From Cryptomeria japonica (lineage: Eukaryota; Streptophyta; Pinopsida; Cupressales; Cupressaceae), in assembly GCF_030272615.1 (NCBI RefSeq), contig NC_081408.1, forward strand, positions 308,019,950 through 308,083,949: a stretch of DNA of 64,000 nt, written 5' to 3'. The notes below the pieces were generated by a model. It made no database searches, was not told where the DNA came from, and saw nothing but the letters and a program-made list of their open reading frames with translations. The position numbers and the translations under genes were made by a program. Positions 1 to 9,880 of the stretch are shown piece after piece; position 1 is the stretch's first letter; the number at the start of each line of letters is the position of its first letter.

Positions 1-2
1 GG

Positions 3-359
3 GATGAGATTAGACACATTGATGCATGTGGATTATGTCACCTATTATACATGCTTGACATTACACATAATAGGGGGTTGTTGACAACATTAGCTGAGAG
101 ATGGCATAGCGAGCACAACATGTTTCACCTACCCACTAGTGAAATTAGTGTGACGCTCGAGGATGTGTATAGGATCCTCCACATCCTTGTAACTGGAGAG
201 CTTGTCCAATACAACTACCAAGATCTTGGTGGGATCAATGCATGCAGGACAGTTTTTGGCGATCAAAGCATCGATGGGGGAGAGATTTGTTGGGAGGACA
301 TGATTATGCACTATGATACTCTCCTAGTGATACTCGTGTTGTCCTCGATTTCAGTGTGA
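3..359 (+). pseudogene. Plant mobile domain (PMD) coding fragment, cut by the window edge
   Basis: The frame is already open at base 3 and ends in TGA at 357-359. It encodes the PMD core: a leucine-rich helix, then LAERWHSE, an FHLP element, and VTLEDVYRILHI. The antisense frame at 15622-16074 has the same landmarks in the same order, with LAERWHSE and VTLEDVYRILHI identical. PMD is found in the Arabidopsis nuclear proteins MAIN and MAIL1 and is also carried by plant transposons (family knowledge). Only about 118 residues are present against several hundred in full proteins, and the 5' side lies outside the window. The last residues before the stop correspond to the end of the homologous exon in the second copy, so this may be one exon ending at an intron. 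It probably belongs to an older element, because a palindrome array and a decayed repeat frame follow. Whether it is expressed cannot be seen. Confidence 0.7.
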
Positions 360-510
360 CCAAAATCATGAGGCAACCCTACAAAACTAGTTTGTTTCGT
401 ACCTTACAACATCCGGGAGAGCTTGATTGACTCCATCAGTTAGCTCATTTAGCTTTTCACTTTTCGTTTTTATTGTTTTCTGAGTTCTTTAGATTTGCAA
501 TTAACCCGGT

Positions 511-1609
511 AGGTCGGACTTTAAAGTCCGACCTGCAGGGTTCCTTCTTTTCAAAGGTAATTGCACATCGAACATTAAAGTCCGATGTGCAAAGGTTTGG
601 TTTAATCCTTGTAGATCGGACTTTAAAGTCTGACCTACAGGTAATCCTTCCCCTGCAGTTCAGACTTTAAAGTCTAATTTGCAGGTCTTTCAGTCAAAAG
701 TTGCATGTCGCACTTTAAAGTCCGACTTGCAAGGGTTTTATTCCAGTCCGACATGCACTGCGTGATTGGTAATTAATGGTCACATTTATTGCTAATCTAG
801 GAGATTATTTATTAAATTTTGGAGACTATTTCTTCATTCCCATTTACGAATTCTCCTCTGCGCGTGCCCTCCTCCTTTCTCCTCTGTTTTTTGCTTGCCG
901 GCCTTACGGATTTGTCGAATCTCCACCAGATTTTTGTTCACCGCAGTGCATTGAGGTAGGTTTTTGTTCTATTTTTATTTGTTTCTTTCATGTTCTTCCC
1001 CTACGTCGTGTTTTTTTCCCTACATTATTTTTTCTTTGGTTTTTCTGTTAGTTGGAGGCATATTAGACATTAAAATTCAATTGTTCTTCAATGCTCCCCA
1101 ATCCGCAGGCTGTGCAAAGATCTATCTGCTTTTCCTTTTTCCCAGCCTGAATGATGGATTTTAAAACCCGATCCGTAGGTTGTGTGCAGAGATCTCTCCA
1201 CATATCAGACTTTAAAGTCCGATATGCAGGAGGGTAAACCTCGCATATCGAACTTTAAAGTCCAATATGCGAGGGGAGATTGTTCGATTGACATGTCAGG
1301 TTTTAAAACCCGACATGTCAATCATTTGTTCTTCCCTAGCACATCGAACTTTAAAGTCCGATGTGTTGGTCTTTTTTGCAATGTTCTACACCTGCACATC
1401 GGACTTAAAGTCCGATGTGCTAATGATTTTTCCCAACTTGCACACCGGACTTTAAAGTCCGATGTTTTGATGACTTTCCCCAACTTGCACATCGGACTTT
1501 AAAGTCCGATATGCATGTAAAGATGTTTTATCTTTGCACATCGAACTTTAAAGTCTGATGTGCAAATTTTGGCTCCTAAGGTGCAGATCGGACTTTTTTC
1601 GCCGACCTG
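511..1609. repeat. Array of about 14-15 palindromes with TTTAAA core and varying arms
   Basis: Two clusters, 511-742 and about 1159-1609, hold near-perfect inverted repeats of 24-32 bp centred on GGACTTTAAAGTCC or a close variant. Starts are near 511, 561, 611, 653, 701 and then 1201, 1242, 1290, 1339, 1394, 1440, 1487, 1536, 1581, a spacing of about 41-55 bp. The outer arms differ between copies but stay complementary within a copy: AGGTC/GACCT at 511, GCACATC/GATGTGC at several sites, CATATC/GATATG at 1201, GACATGTC with itself at 1290. A half copy lies near 743. The stretch 743-1158 between the clusters shows no gene. Function unknown; the unit could act as a dyad protein-binding site, a cruciform or an RNA hairpin. 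Confidence 0.85.
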
Positions 1610-1783
1610 CCATTTTTTGACAGTTCTGCTCCCAAGCCTGTTCTGAGTCTGGTTTTCCGGTCCGATTAATAAAATTTGATTTTATTGATGATGATAACTA
1701 TCAAAGAAGCTAATCGTCAGTGTTGAATGCAGTCATTTGCAAATGTCAAAGCCCTCTCATGACAAATCAGAGCCTTCTTCAAG

Positions 1784-3367
1784 TTAGTTGGAATCTTCTT
1801 TGGGTAAAACATCAGCAAAAAAGATGAAGTACAAGAATGATACGTACTTGAATTTGTACCTGGAAAGTTCAGCAGATTCAAACATCAAGGAGATCAAAGA
1901 TACCGAAATTGGACATGTCAGTATGCAGGAGTTTATTGATCGAGTTGAGAAAGCTCTTGCCTGCCTAACAAACCTGATCAAATCCGAGTTGCATAAATAT
2001 GCTTCCTTCCCAGTTGCAGTTCATGATCCAGATTTTGTACTTGTAGTAGCGGATCACTTCAATCCGAACACAAGATAGGTTAGGGATGTTGATCAAAATG
2101 TGATCATGACTCTAGATAGTGTTTTCTTCAACAATGTTTTCAAAGGTTCTCCAGTTGAGGAAGTAGCTAACATTTCTCAAGAAAGTGCTCAAGAGTACTA
2201 TGAGAAAAATAAGGTCAAATGCAAGAAAGTGATCAATACTGTGTACCTCTCTGCTTCCAGAAATTCTACCACCTCGTGATGGCCCAAGTATTTTCACAGG
2301 AGTGAGTTCAATGAGGAGTACAACGATATGGTCACCATGTTATCAAGAGTGAAGGGTTTAAAGGACTCTCACTACTTTCAAAGCTGGATGTGTTATTACA
2401 TAAATATAATCAGGAAAGGGGCTACTAGGATTGATTGGGGTGAGCAAATCAGTGATGCACTTTGCGCACAGTTGAAAGAAGTCAAAGTGACATTGAAATT
2501 TTATATGACTTCTTACCTGGTTTATGCAACTGCTTCCATGAGGCAATATCCAGGTTTGTCTACTAAAGGTGACAGGAGATTAGTGCCTGTCTAGGAATAC
2601 TATGATCAACTCACGATCAAGAATTAAGGTAGCCACTTTAAAAGAGTTAATGATGCCTTCTTTGTTGTGTGGAAGTACATGTTTGATAAAATCCTGCAGA
2701 AGAAAAGATTATCAGAGGCTGCATATAATAGGGTGTCTCATTTTGGATGCATTTTTCTTCAGTTCCCAACATTCACTTACATCCAGATCAGATGTTTCTT
2801 AGGTGAACCCTTCATTCTACCAAGGTATCCTTCTGATAAGATCATTCTCATGGAGTTGTGACAGCAACTAATCTATGTGCATGAAAAGCAATCGCAAGCA
2901 CATAAGACCGGATTGAAGTTCCCAGAATCAATTGGCAGGTACTCAGTTCTAACTAACCCCAAATCCAAGAACATGGAGGAAGAAATGTAATGGAATACTA
3001 TGAGAAGATTCAAGGCATGAAATAATTTTGATTTTCGTGGCATAAAAAACAAGCTCAAGAGGAGTTACACCCATGTCTATAGGTTTGAAGATGTATGGGT
3101 AGACTGTCAAAATGAAGAAGATATAAGAAGGATGGATTTCAGTTGTCTTACCCTGGAACAGATTGAAAACTTAGATTTGGCAAATATCCCAATGACCATG
3201 GAAGACACTAATGACATAATAGACCCTGTCTATTATGAAAAGAAGATTGTTGACTCTCCGCTCCCACCGATGCAATGGTCAAAAAAGGAAAGTAAATATA
3301 TCACTCAAAGAATCTCTCCTATTTTGGCAAACACCAATGCATGGTTGCTAAAAAATAATCTTAGAAT
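1784..3367 (+). pseudogene. Left half of a decayed unknown repeat-encoded reading frame
   Basis: One reading frame (ATG at 1788) can be followed to 3372 with several in-frame stops, for example at 2076, 2278, 2592 and 2857. The predicted protein is mostly helical and has no domain I recognise. The young retrotransposon interrupts it at 3372. Removing that insertion and one GAAAC copy joins codon 3372/18121 in phase with the frame at 18123, so 18121-20187 is its right half. The complete frame would be roughly 1,200 codons or fewer, with a globular N-terminal part, a charged low-complexity middle and a helical C-terminus. The same broad architecture appears in the unrelated-looking frame at 22786-25690. 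Probably an ORF of an old, non-canonical retroelement (inference). Confidence 0.55.
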
Positions 3368-3372
3368 GAAAC
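3368..3372. repeat. Target site duplication GAAAC, left copy
   Basis: The five bases directly before the TG of the 5' LTR match the five bases directly after the CA of the 3' LTR at 18116-18120. Five base pairs is the usual staggered-cut size for Ty3/gypsy integrases. The duplication lies inside the older reading frame and fixes the empty-site sequence. Confidence 0.95.
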
Positions 3373-4167
3373 TGTAGACACCCAAAATTGTCATGTCTAA
3401 TTAAATAAATATTTTATTTATTTAATTATCTAAGCCTAATTCTTTTATTAATTAAATAAATCCTTATTTATTTAATTAATTCATTTATCCTCTTCTAGCC
3501 TTATTTCTCATTTAAATAAATACATTTATTTATTTAAATTATCCTTTCCTAAATTAAATAAATATTTTATTTATTTAATTGTCCTATTTCTTCTATTAAT
3601 TAAATAAATCTTTATTTATTTAATTAATTCACTAACTTTTTCTACACATGACACATGTCATTCATCTCTTAATTCCTACACTACCTACCTCTTTCATTAT
3701 TTTGGTATTTCCTCTACCTACCCTCTAATCCTAGCCGACCTCTCTTTTTACACCTCTCAATTTTAACCCTCCATTTCATATTGTGTCTTCTATTTAAGGA
3801 GATGCCTTCTTCATTATCAAACCCTAATCAATCATCCTAATCACTCATGCTAATGATCTTTCATGCAATTGACTACACTACGATCCTACTTGCAACCACA
3901 TTCCGTTCTTTGTTGAGCTCTTGTGCATACAAAAATCTGAGAGCAAATATACATCAAGCAAGATCAATGGAGATAGGAAGAATGGAGATCAAAACCCTAT
4001 TGGACATGTGATGGTATAATCTTTGTGATTTCATGTGATTTGCATTGTCTTAGGTAATCTTCATATGTTATGGTGGATCTTTGTTCATTGTTAGGCTAGG
4101 GTTTGGTGGTTGAATTCATTTATCCTTTCAATATTGTTGTTATTGTTATCCATTTTCACCATACACA
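3373..4167 (+). repeat. 5' LTR, 795 bp
   Basis: Begins TGTAGACACC and ends CCATACACA. It matches the 3' LTR at 17321-18115 over its full length, with the same length and about eight base differences. The first 260 bases are AT-rich with several TTAAATAAAT / ATTTATTTAA inverted motifs that could fold or bind AT-hook proteins. TATTTAAGGAGA near 3790 is a plausible TATA region, because R-U5 sequence and the leader follow it. A related LTR start (TGTATACACC on the minus strand) ends at 41951, which ties this element to the old copy there. Confidence 0.95.
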
Positions 4168-4170
4168 TTT

Positions 4171-4188
4171 TGGCACGCCCGGTGGGAC
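4171..4188 (+). promoter_or_regulatory. Primer binding site
   Basis: TGGCACGCCCGGTGGGAC begins three bases after the LTR end, with the TGG that pairs with a tRNA CCA tail. The spacing (three bases) is identical in the older relative at 40427-40445. I could not assign the tRNA with confidence. Confidence 0.8.
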
Positions 4189-4280
4189 TCTTGTCCCTTT
4201 GCATTTAACATTTTTGTTGCAGATTTTGCGTTTTTGAAGTTGCAGATCAGACATTTTTCGACGGCATTTTAGGTATTTCC

Positions 4281-4536
4281 GCGTCTGCGAGCGTTCGGAT
4301 CGCGTCTCTGAGTTTCAGAAGCGTCTGCGGGATTGGAAATCGTGCCTGTGTTTTTGCCAAATTTTTATTTTGCAGGTTTCTGGAACCGCGTCTGTGTATC
4401 AGAAACGCGTCTGTGTTGCATCTGATCGCGTCTGCGTCCTGGAAGAGCGTCTGTGTGTTATGAGCGCGTCTGTGAATCACAGAACCGCGTCTGTGTCGTA
4501 CAGACGCGTCTGTGTCTAGTATAACAGCGTCTATGT
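4281..4536 (+). repeat. Word array A: twelve copies of GCGTCTGTGT-like motif
   Basis: Copies begin at 4281, 4302, 4321, 4341, 4388, 4407, 4428, 4447, 4466, 4487, 4506 and 4527. The intervals are 19-21 bp except for one of 47. GCGTCTGTGT or a one-to-two base variant is conserved, while the roughly 10 bp between copies is not. The array lies about 90 bp after the primer binding site, in the untranslated leader. Spacing near 20 bp puts the words on the same face of the helix. See arrays at 5765 and 16527. Confidence 0.9.
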
Positions 4537-4539
4537 TTA

Positions 4540-5764
4540 CTGTTTTGAAATTTTCAATTTTGCTTTGATTCAATTTTTCGGATTTCGCGCTTAGGGTTTC
4601 AGATCTGGTTTTATTTTTTGCACTAACCCTTGCAGAGCTAACCAAGTTTGTGCAGCTTGTTTTGGAAGCAAAAACGTTTTTGTTGAAGGCCCCTTTTCAC
4701 AAAGTCTTTTGGGTTTTTCTAAAATTTACCTAACTTGTGTGCTTGCAGGAAGGGGTGATCATTTGAAACAACCCAAACTACTAACAACTCTTTGTTGCAG
4801 GGCCTTGGCTAGGGTTTTGAAATTTTGTTGTGTGCCTTGTTTTCATAGATTAGCAAACACTTCCATTGGTGCACTAAAATTGAATCATTGTCTTTTGTGT
4901 CTTGAGCAATAGGCTCTTTTTGTTTAATCTTTAGAGGGCCTGTCTTCCCGTGTGGTCATTAGGACTACTAGTGAGAAGAGAACGACCCAAGTGGTAGCGA
5001 GGAAAACCCACCTCATCCAAACCACTATAATCAAATGTATTCATGGTGAAAACTATGAATAACGTGTGCTAATTAGTTCATACCGACACTATGTCTCCCC
5101 ATAAACCCGTTTGATCAAATTTATTTGATCATTTGTAGGGCGTAACCCCTACCGGCTGGGAGCCTTCTGTATTTACAGAGCTGAAAGTGCCGCATGTATG
5201 GCCACACGAGCGGATGCCCTTACTAGCACCATTTTGTTTTAGAGGCCCAAATCCTTCTAGTTGTTGGGGCAGGAGGTCGGACCTTTGGTAGCGGCCCACA
5301 CACATACGGTTCTTAGTAGAGATACAAAGTTCACCGTGGGGAGTTTTCATGGGGACTGATGCTTGGCTGACCCGAGAAGTGAGTGCCGAGGGTGGAGCCA
5401 GTGAGGTCAAGCATCTAAGTATCCGCTCTGAATAGCGTAGCCTCGGGGGTAAAACCCTATGTGGGATCAACAACTATTGTCTTGGCCAGCCATAAGAATT
5501 GTGCTTGTCTTATGTTAAACATTCAAAACATTCAAGACCAAACAACAAAACATTGTGTCTTTTGTGTCTTCAAGTGTATGCAAAACAACTTTACATCAAA
5601 CAACACACTTTTCTTGGAGTCACTTTTGGAGTCTAAAACACTTGCAAACATTGAGTCCTCATCAACATTCTGTCCTCTTGTCACGAAAAACAGTCAAAGA
5701 GTCGGATTTGGTCACAGCAAAACAACTTCACAGATTGGAAAAATTGCATGAAGTTTACAGAAAC
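4540..5764 (+). other. Leader region between the two word arrays, with conserved block
   Basis: No convincing gene. A GC-richer block of roughly 4940-5470 contains GACCCAAGTG at about 4984-4993. The older relative has the same decamer on the minus strand near 39800, also between its two word arrays, so this part of the leader is conserved in the family. Tat-clade leaders can be long and can contain an intron (family knowledge), but I could not define splice sites here. Confidence 0.5.
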
Positions 5765-5953
5765 GCGTCTGTGTCTGTTTTAACCACGTCTGGGTCATCT
5801 AAGTGCATCTGTGAAGGGCAGAATAGCGTCTGTGTTTTTAGAAGCGTCTGTGTTTTTAGAAGCGTATGTGTCGAACAGAGACACGTCTGTGTCGAACAGA
5901 GACACGTCTGTGTCTGTGAATCGCGTCTATGAAGTATACAGAAGCGTCTGTGT
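5765..5953 (+). repeat. Word array B: ten copies of GCGTCTGTGT-like motif
   Basis: Copies begin at 5765, 5786, 5805, 5826, 5844, 5862, 5883, 5904, 5923 and 5944, so the spacing is 18-21 bp throughout. Several copies are ACGTCTGTGT or GCGTATGTGT. Same word and same strand as array A, about 500 bp before the gag start. The array is cleaner in phase than in sequence, since even the most degenerate copies keep position. Confidence 0.9.
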
Positions 5954-6445
5954 CCAGAATTGAAAATTTTTACAGTCTAGCAAATAAAGGAAATCAGTTT
6001 CGGAATACTTGAGCTTCCTAGGTTGTCTCTTCAGGTTTCATCTAGCATTCAATCTGTCCTTGGGTCTCATACAGTCCATCATTGCTTTACATCTCATTTT
6101 ACATTCATACTTGTCTAAACTTGAGTCAAAAGGTCACTTGCTTGTCCTCATCATACTTTGTCAACATACTACATACAACAACACTTTGCTAAGTGGTCCC
6201 TCATCAAGGTTTCTTACCTTTGGGTCTCATTTGGTCTTACTTAGAGTCAAGGTCAGCTTACCTCATCAAGAGAAACAATCATCTCTTTGGAAGTCACACC
6301 TACTCTACTACTTACATACTTGGTCTTACACTTTGGACATTGCAAGTACACCTCAAGATTCATTTACACTCCATACAACTCTTGGTCTTCCATACTCTTT
6401 CCATTTTTCATCTAGTCTCTCACATCTTGGTCAAACACCTAGTTC
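5954..6445 (+). other. G-poor leader before gag
   Basis: The stretch from about 6000 to 6445 is rich in C, T and A and poor in G, with recurring CATACTTGGTC / TCATTTGGTC-like words. Frames open across it show no recognisable domain. It is probably an unstructured leader immediately upstream of gag. Confidence 0.4.
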
Positions 6446-9400
6446 ATGGTTGAAACCCATCTTCAAAAATCTAGGAGAAAAGCTAAAGAAGCTCAAGAGT
6501 CCACAAACATGAGTTCCTATGAGTATGACAATGATTTATTTTTCAATCCTGAGCACACTACATTGCCTGACATGGATGTTTATAGACACATTCCAAATGT
6601 GGAAAATGCAGACACTACAAACAAAAATGCTACACACAATGACAATGTGGACAACTTTTCAATACAATCAGCAGATATAGAAGAATCCATAATGAATCCC
6701 CATTTCAATAGATTGGTTGAAGAAATAATGAAGAGGGATAGACAATACTTCTTACACATGATGGCACAAAGTGGAGCTAAAATACCTCATGACTTTGACA
6801 TGTCTCAACTTATGGAAAATAGGCCTTTGCAACAAACTCACTCCAACATGGATCAAAGGAGACCTAATAGTGGAGGAAATAGAGGACCACATATGGTACC
6901 TGAATCACCATCAGCTTTGCTTCAAAAACCAGAAATCCCACATACACACGGTCAAACATATGATACTTACCTTCGAAGACCATTATGGAAGTCTTATGCA
7001 GATAGATATGCTCAAGCTATGGATCAACCAAAACAATTGGACACTCAAAGGCATGCTCAAAATTTGGACACAAGGAAACCTCATGTCAAATTTGGGGGCA
7101 ACACAATAGAACATGACATGCCTATAGAATATGGTATACATGCACAAAATAGATATGGGGTTCCTCAACATGAATCTATACCAAGTGCTCCCTATATGCC
7201 GCTTCAATATAGACCTCCTCCATATGAACATGTCTATGATCAATATCATCCATACATGCAACAAGCTTCTCCTCAAATTGGTATCTCAAACATGGGGTAT
7301 GCTACAAGAAATCGATCGCCACCTAAGAATAATTTGGAGCAACAAATCAGAGATCTACAAAAGAAAATGGAGGACATGAGTACACCAAAACCAACATACA
7401 CTATGAGAGACATATGTCCTTATCCATTTGATAAGAGCATTCCAATGCCTCCATTTCCTGCACACTTTGTGACGCCAAAATTTGACAAGTATAGAGGGAA
7501 AGGAGACCCTAAGGCACACATACGACAATTTTTCACAGCTTGCATTGAGGTAGCGGCAGAAGAAACATATTTGATGAGGTTGTTCCCGCAAAGCTTAGGC
7601 GATCAAGCTATGGAATGGTTCTCTCAATTACCGCCTGGTATTAAGTCATGGGGTGACTTGGCAGAGGCATTTATTCAGCATTTCTCTTACAATATAGAAA
7701 CAGATATCTCAGTCACTACTTTGTGCAATACTCAGCAAAAGGAGGGAGAATCTTTTGCATCATTTTTACAAAGATGGAGAAATCTAGCTAGCAGATGCTC
7801 TTGCAAAATCCCACAGAAACAAATGGTAGAAATGTTCACTCAAAATGTTAACAGGGACATTGGCTATGATCTAAGGAAAGCTTATTTGGCCACCTTCAAG
7901 GATGTTATTGAAAAGGGCTTAGCAACAGAAAAGGTTCTAATTGAACAAGGAGTCATTAAGATATTCAAGGAAAACAAAGATGACTTTAAAGGAAAAGACA
8001 AGCCAAGATTTTGGAATAAAAACAAAAACACAGTCAATGATGGTGTTGTTGATGCCAATACAGTGAGACCCAAGTTCATCTTTTCGGGATCAAGTTCTAC
8101 AAACAATCAAGTGAATACTCAAACAACTTCTAGACCACGAAGGAAGTACACCCCATTGGGAGAACCACTTGAATCAGTCTTCAAAAAGCTTGTGGCAAAC
8201 AAAGTGATCACAGTTCCAGATTTTCCTCCATATGAACCGAAGGTCAAACTAAATTGGTGGAATGATGATGAGTATTGTGAGTTTCATAAAAGCAAGGGTC
8301 ACAAGACAGGTAATTGCCATCGACTGAAGAACATTGTGCAAGATCTCATTGATAGAGGTGACATTGAGATTGAGGGACACTCATCCAATCAAGAACATGA
8401 AATGTTTAAGGAACCATTCCCAAAGCATGACAAAGGAAAAGCCAAAGTCACAGATGATCAAGCCAACTATACTAGAGCACCTTACAATTATGATTCAACT
8501 ATCAATCACATCTCAATGGACAATCATATCTCTACTATTACTATCAAGAACAAAAACCCTGAGAATCCTCCTCAGAGACCCAAGATTGTCCTAAGAGGTG
8601 TTGGATCTTCTTCCGCACATACCTCTGAATGTCATGTTACAACCCATCGAGGTAAGATTACTTTGCTAGGTGCTTCCACTAAAAATGCCGCTTCTTCATC
8701 AACCAAACCTGAGTATGACCTTGTAGAACAGTTAGGGAAGACACCCGTGCTCATCTCCATCCTTGAGCTCCTACGTATATCCCCCGCTCATAAAGCTATT
8801 CTTGACAAAATCTTGAGAGACACTGCCGTTCCTACTGATCTGAACGTGGACCAGTTTCAAGCCATGGTGGGATACCTTTCCATTCCACATTCCCTTACAT
8901 TCACAGAAGCCGATGACGCCTCCGTATGTCAGCCACATAATGCACCTTTACACATTGAAGCCTTCATACACAAACATCGAATAAAGCGAGTCCTGATAGA
9001 TGGAGGAGCTAGTCTAAACATTTGTACATTGAGCACCATTAAACAATTGGGATATTCCGATAAAGCTGTGAATTCAACAAATCAAATTACCATCAAGGCA
9101 TATGATGATGAAGAGCGCTCATCCAAGGGCACAGTCACCTTACCTCTAAGAATTGGGCCAGTCACAAAGGATGTGGTTTGTCAAGTCCTAGATCTAGATC
9201 TCACATATAACATTTTTCTAGGACGTCCTTGGATTCATGAAATGAGGGCAGTCCCAGCGACATATCATCAATGCATTAAATTTCCTCATAATGGAGTCAA
9301 GGTAACAGTCAACGGTGATCCAAATCCGTTCATATATTGCAATAACTTGAGATCACATACTGAGACCATCATTCCCAGTAATCGTGAAGCTGTTCCTTCT

Positions 9401-9880
9401 TCGGCATACATTGACCCTGAGTCATTGAAACCTTCGACATCAAAACAAGGTGAACTTAAAGGCAAATTTCAAGACAAAGGCATGGGAGAATACACTTTAA
9501 ATCAGACCATGTATTTACGACAAGTCATGAGCTCTCCAAAAGAATATGGAAGGCCACATCCTAACAAGCAAATATCCATCATGATACTCAGATGGGATCC
9601 TACTACCTTTCAAAAATGGGGCGAACTAGGAGAGGAAGATTTATACAAAATGCTCTACAAAGACATTGAAGAGGACATACAAGATCAGATCAATATACCT
9701 TGTGAGAAATATGGCAAAGGCTTCAAGATTCTACAAAAATTCGGGTATGATGGAAAAAGCCCTCTTGGGTTACGCAAAGAAGGCGTCATAGAACCCTTAC
9801 AACCTGAATTGACTATAAAAAGAGAACGCTCAAAGGGACTTGGTTTTCTGACTTCCAAGATCCACACTAAAAGGACATAA
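6446..9880 (+). CDS. Gag-protease polyprotein with C-terminal G-patch (Tat-clade)
   Basis: 1,144 codons. A more usual start may be the ATG at 6509 (residue 22, MSSYEYD), because the first 21 residues are basic and lie in leader-like sequence. Residues about 90-320 are a glutamine- and proline-rich N-terminal region. Residues 322-470 are the retrotransposon gag (capsid-like) domain with the MEWF and FLQRWRNL elements. About residues 609-630 form a zinc-knuckle-like CX2HX4GHX4C motif. The aspartic protease has DGGAS at residue 852, where most relatives have DTG or DSG, and a later ILGRPW-like ILE(F)LGRPW element. Residues about 1088-1135 form a G-patch-like segment: GKGFKILQKFGY, then G-x-G-L residues near the end. 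The frame ends at TAA 9878-9880, and the same frame is open again to 11458. Gag packages RNA; the protease processes the polyprotein. Confidence 0.93.
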   Translation: MVETHLQKSRRKAKEAQESTNMSSYEYDNDLFFNPEHTTLPDMDVYRHIPNVENADTTNKNATHNDNVDNFSIQSADIEESIMNPHFNRLVEEIMKRDRQYFLHMMAQSGAKIPHDFDMSQLMENRPLQQTHSNMDQRRPNSGGNRGPHMVPESPSALLQKPEIPHTHGQTYDTYLRRPLWKSYADRYAQAMDQPKQLDTQRHAQNLDTRKPHVKFGGNTIEHDMPIEYGIHAQNRYGVPQHESIPSAPYMPLQYRPPPYEHVYDQYHPYMQQASPQIGISNMGYATRNRSPPKNNLEQQIRDLQKKMEDMSTPKPTYTMRDICPYPFDKSIPMPPFPAHFVTPKFDKYRGKGDPKAHIRQFFTACIEVAAEETYLMRLFPQSLGDQAMEWFSQLPPGIKSWGDLAEAFIQHFSYNIETDISVTTLCNTQQKEGESFASFLQRWRNLASRCSCKIPQKQMVEMFTQNVNRDIGYDLRKAYLATFKDVIEKGLATEKVLIEQGVIKIFKENKDDFKGKDKPRFWNKNKNTVNDGVVDANTVRPKFIFSGSSSTNNQVNTQTTSRPRRKYTPLGEPLESVFKKLVANKVITVPDFPPYEPKVKLNWWNDDEYCEFHKSKGHKTGNCHRLKNIVQDLIDRGDIEIEGHSSNQEHEMFKEPFPKHDKGKAKVTDDQANYTRAPYNYDSTINHISMDNHISTITIKNKNPENPPQRPKIVLRGVGSSSAHTSECHVTTHRGKITLLGASTKNAASSSTKPEYDLVEQLGKTPVLISILELLRISPAHKAILDKILRDTAVPTDLNVDQFQAMVGYLSIPHSLTFTEADDASVCQPHNAPLHIEAFIHKHRIKRVLIDGGASLNICTLSTIKQLGYSDKAVNSTNQITIKAYDDEERSSKGTVTLPLRIGPVTKDVVCQVLDLDLTYNIFLGRPWIHEMRAVPATYHQCIKFPHNGVKVTVNGDPNPFIYCNNLRSHTETIIPSNREAVPSSAYIDPESLKPSTSKQGELKGKFQDKGMGEYTLNQTMYLRQVMSSPKEYGRPHPNKQISIMILRWDPTTFQKWGELGEEDLYKMLYKDIEEDIQDQINIPCEKYGKGFKILQKFGYDGKSPLGLRKEGVIEPLQPELTIKRERSKGLGFLTSKIHTKRT

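Noticed and set aside
1182-1502. Frames with TLKSD repeats near 473-1502
   Set aside because: The peptide repeats are the palindrome array translated; the dyad structure is better explained as DNA or RNA structure than as protein.
4247-4645. 132-codon minus-strand frame in the leader
   Set aside because: Its amino-acid repeats simply reflect the GCGTCTGTGT array read backwards; no domain and no codon pattern.
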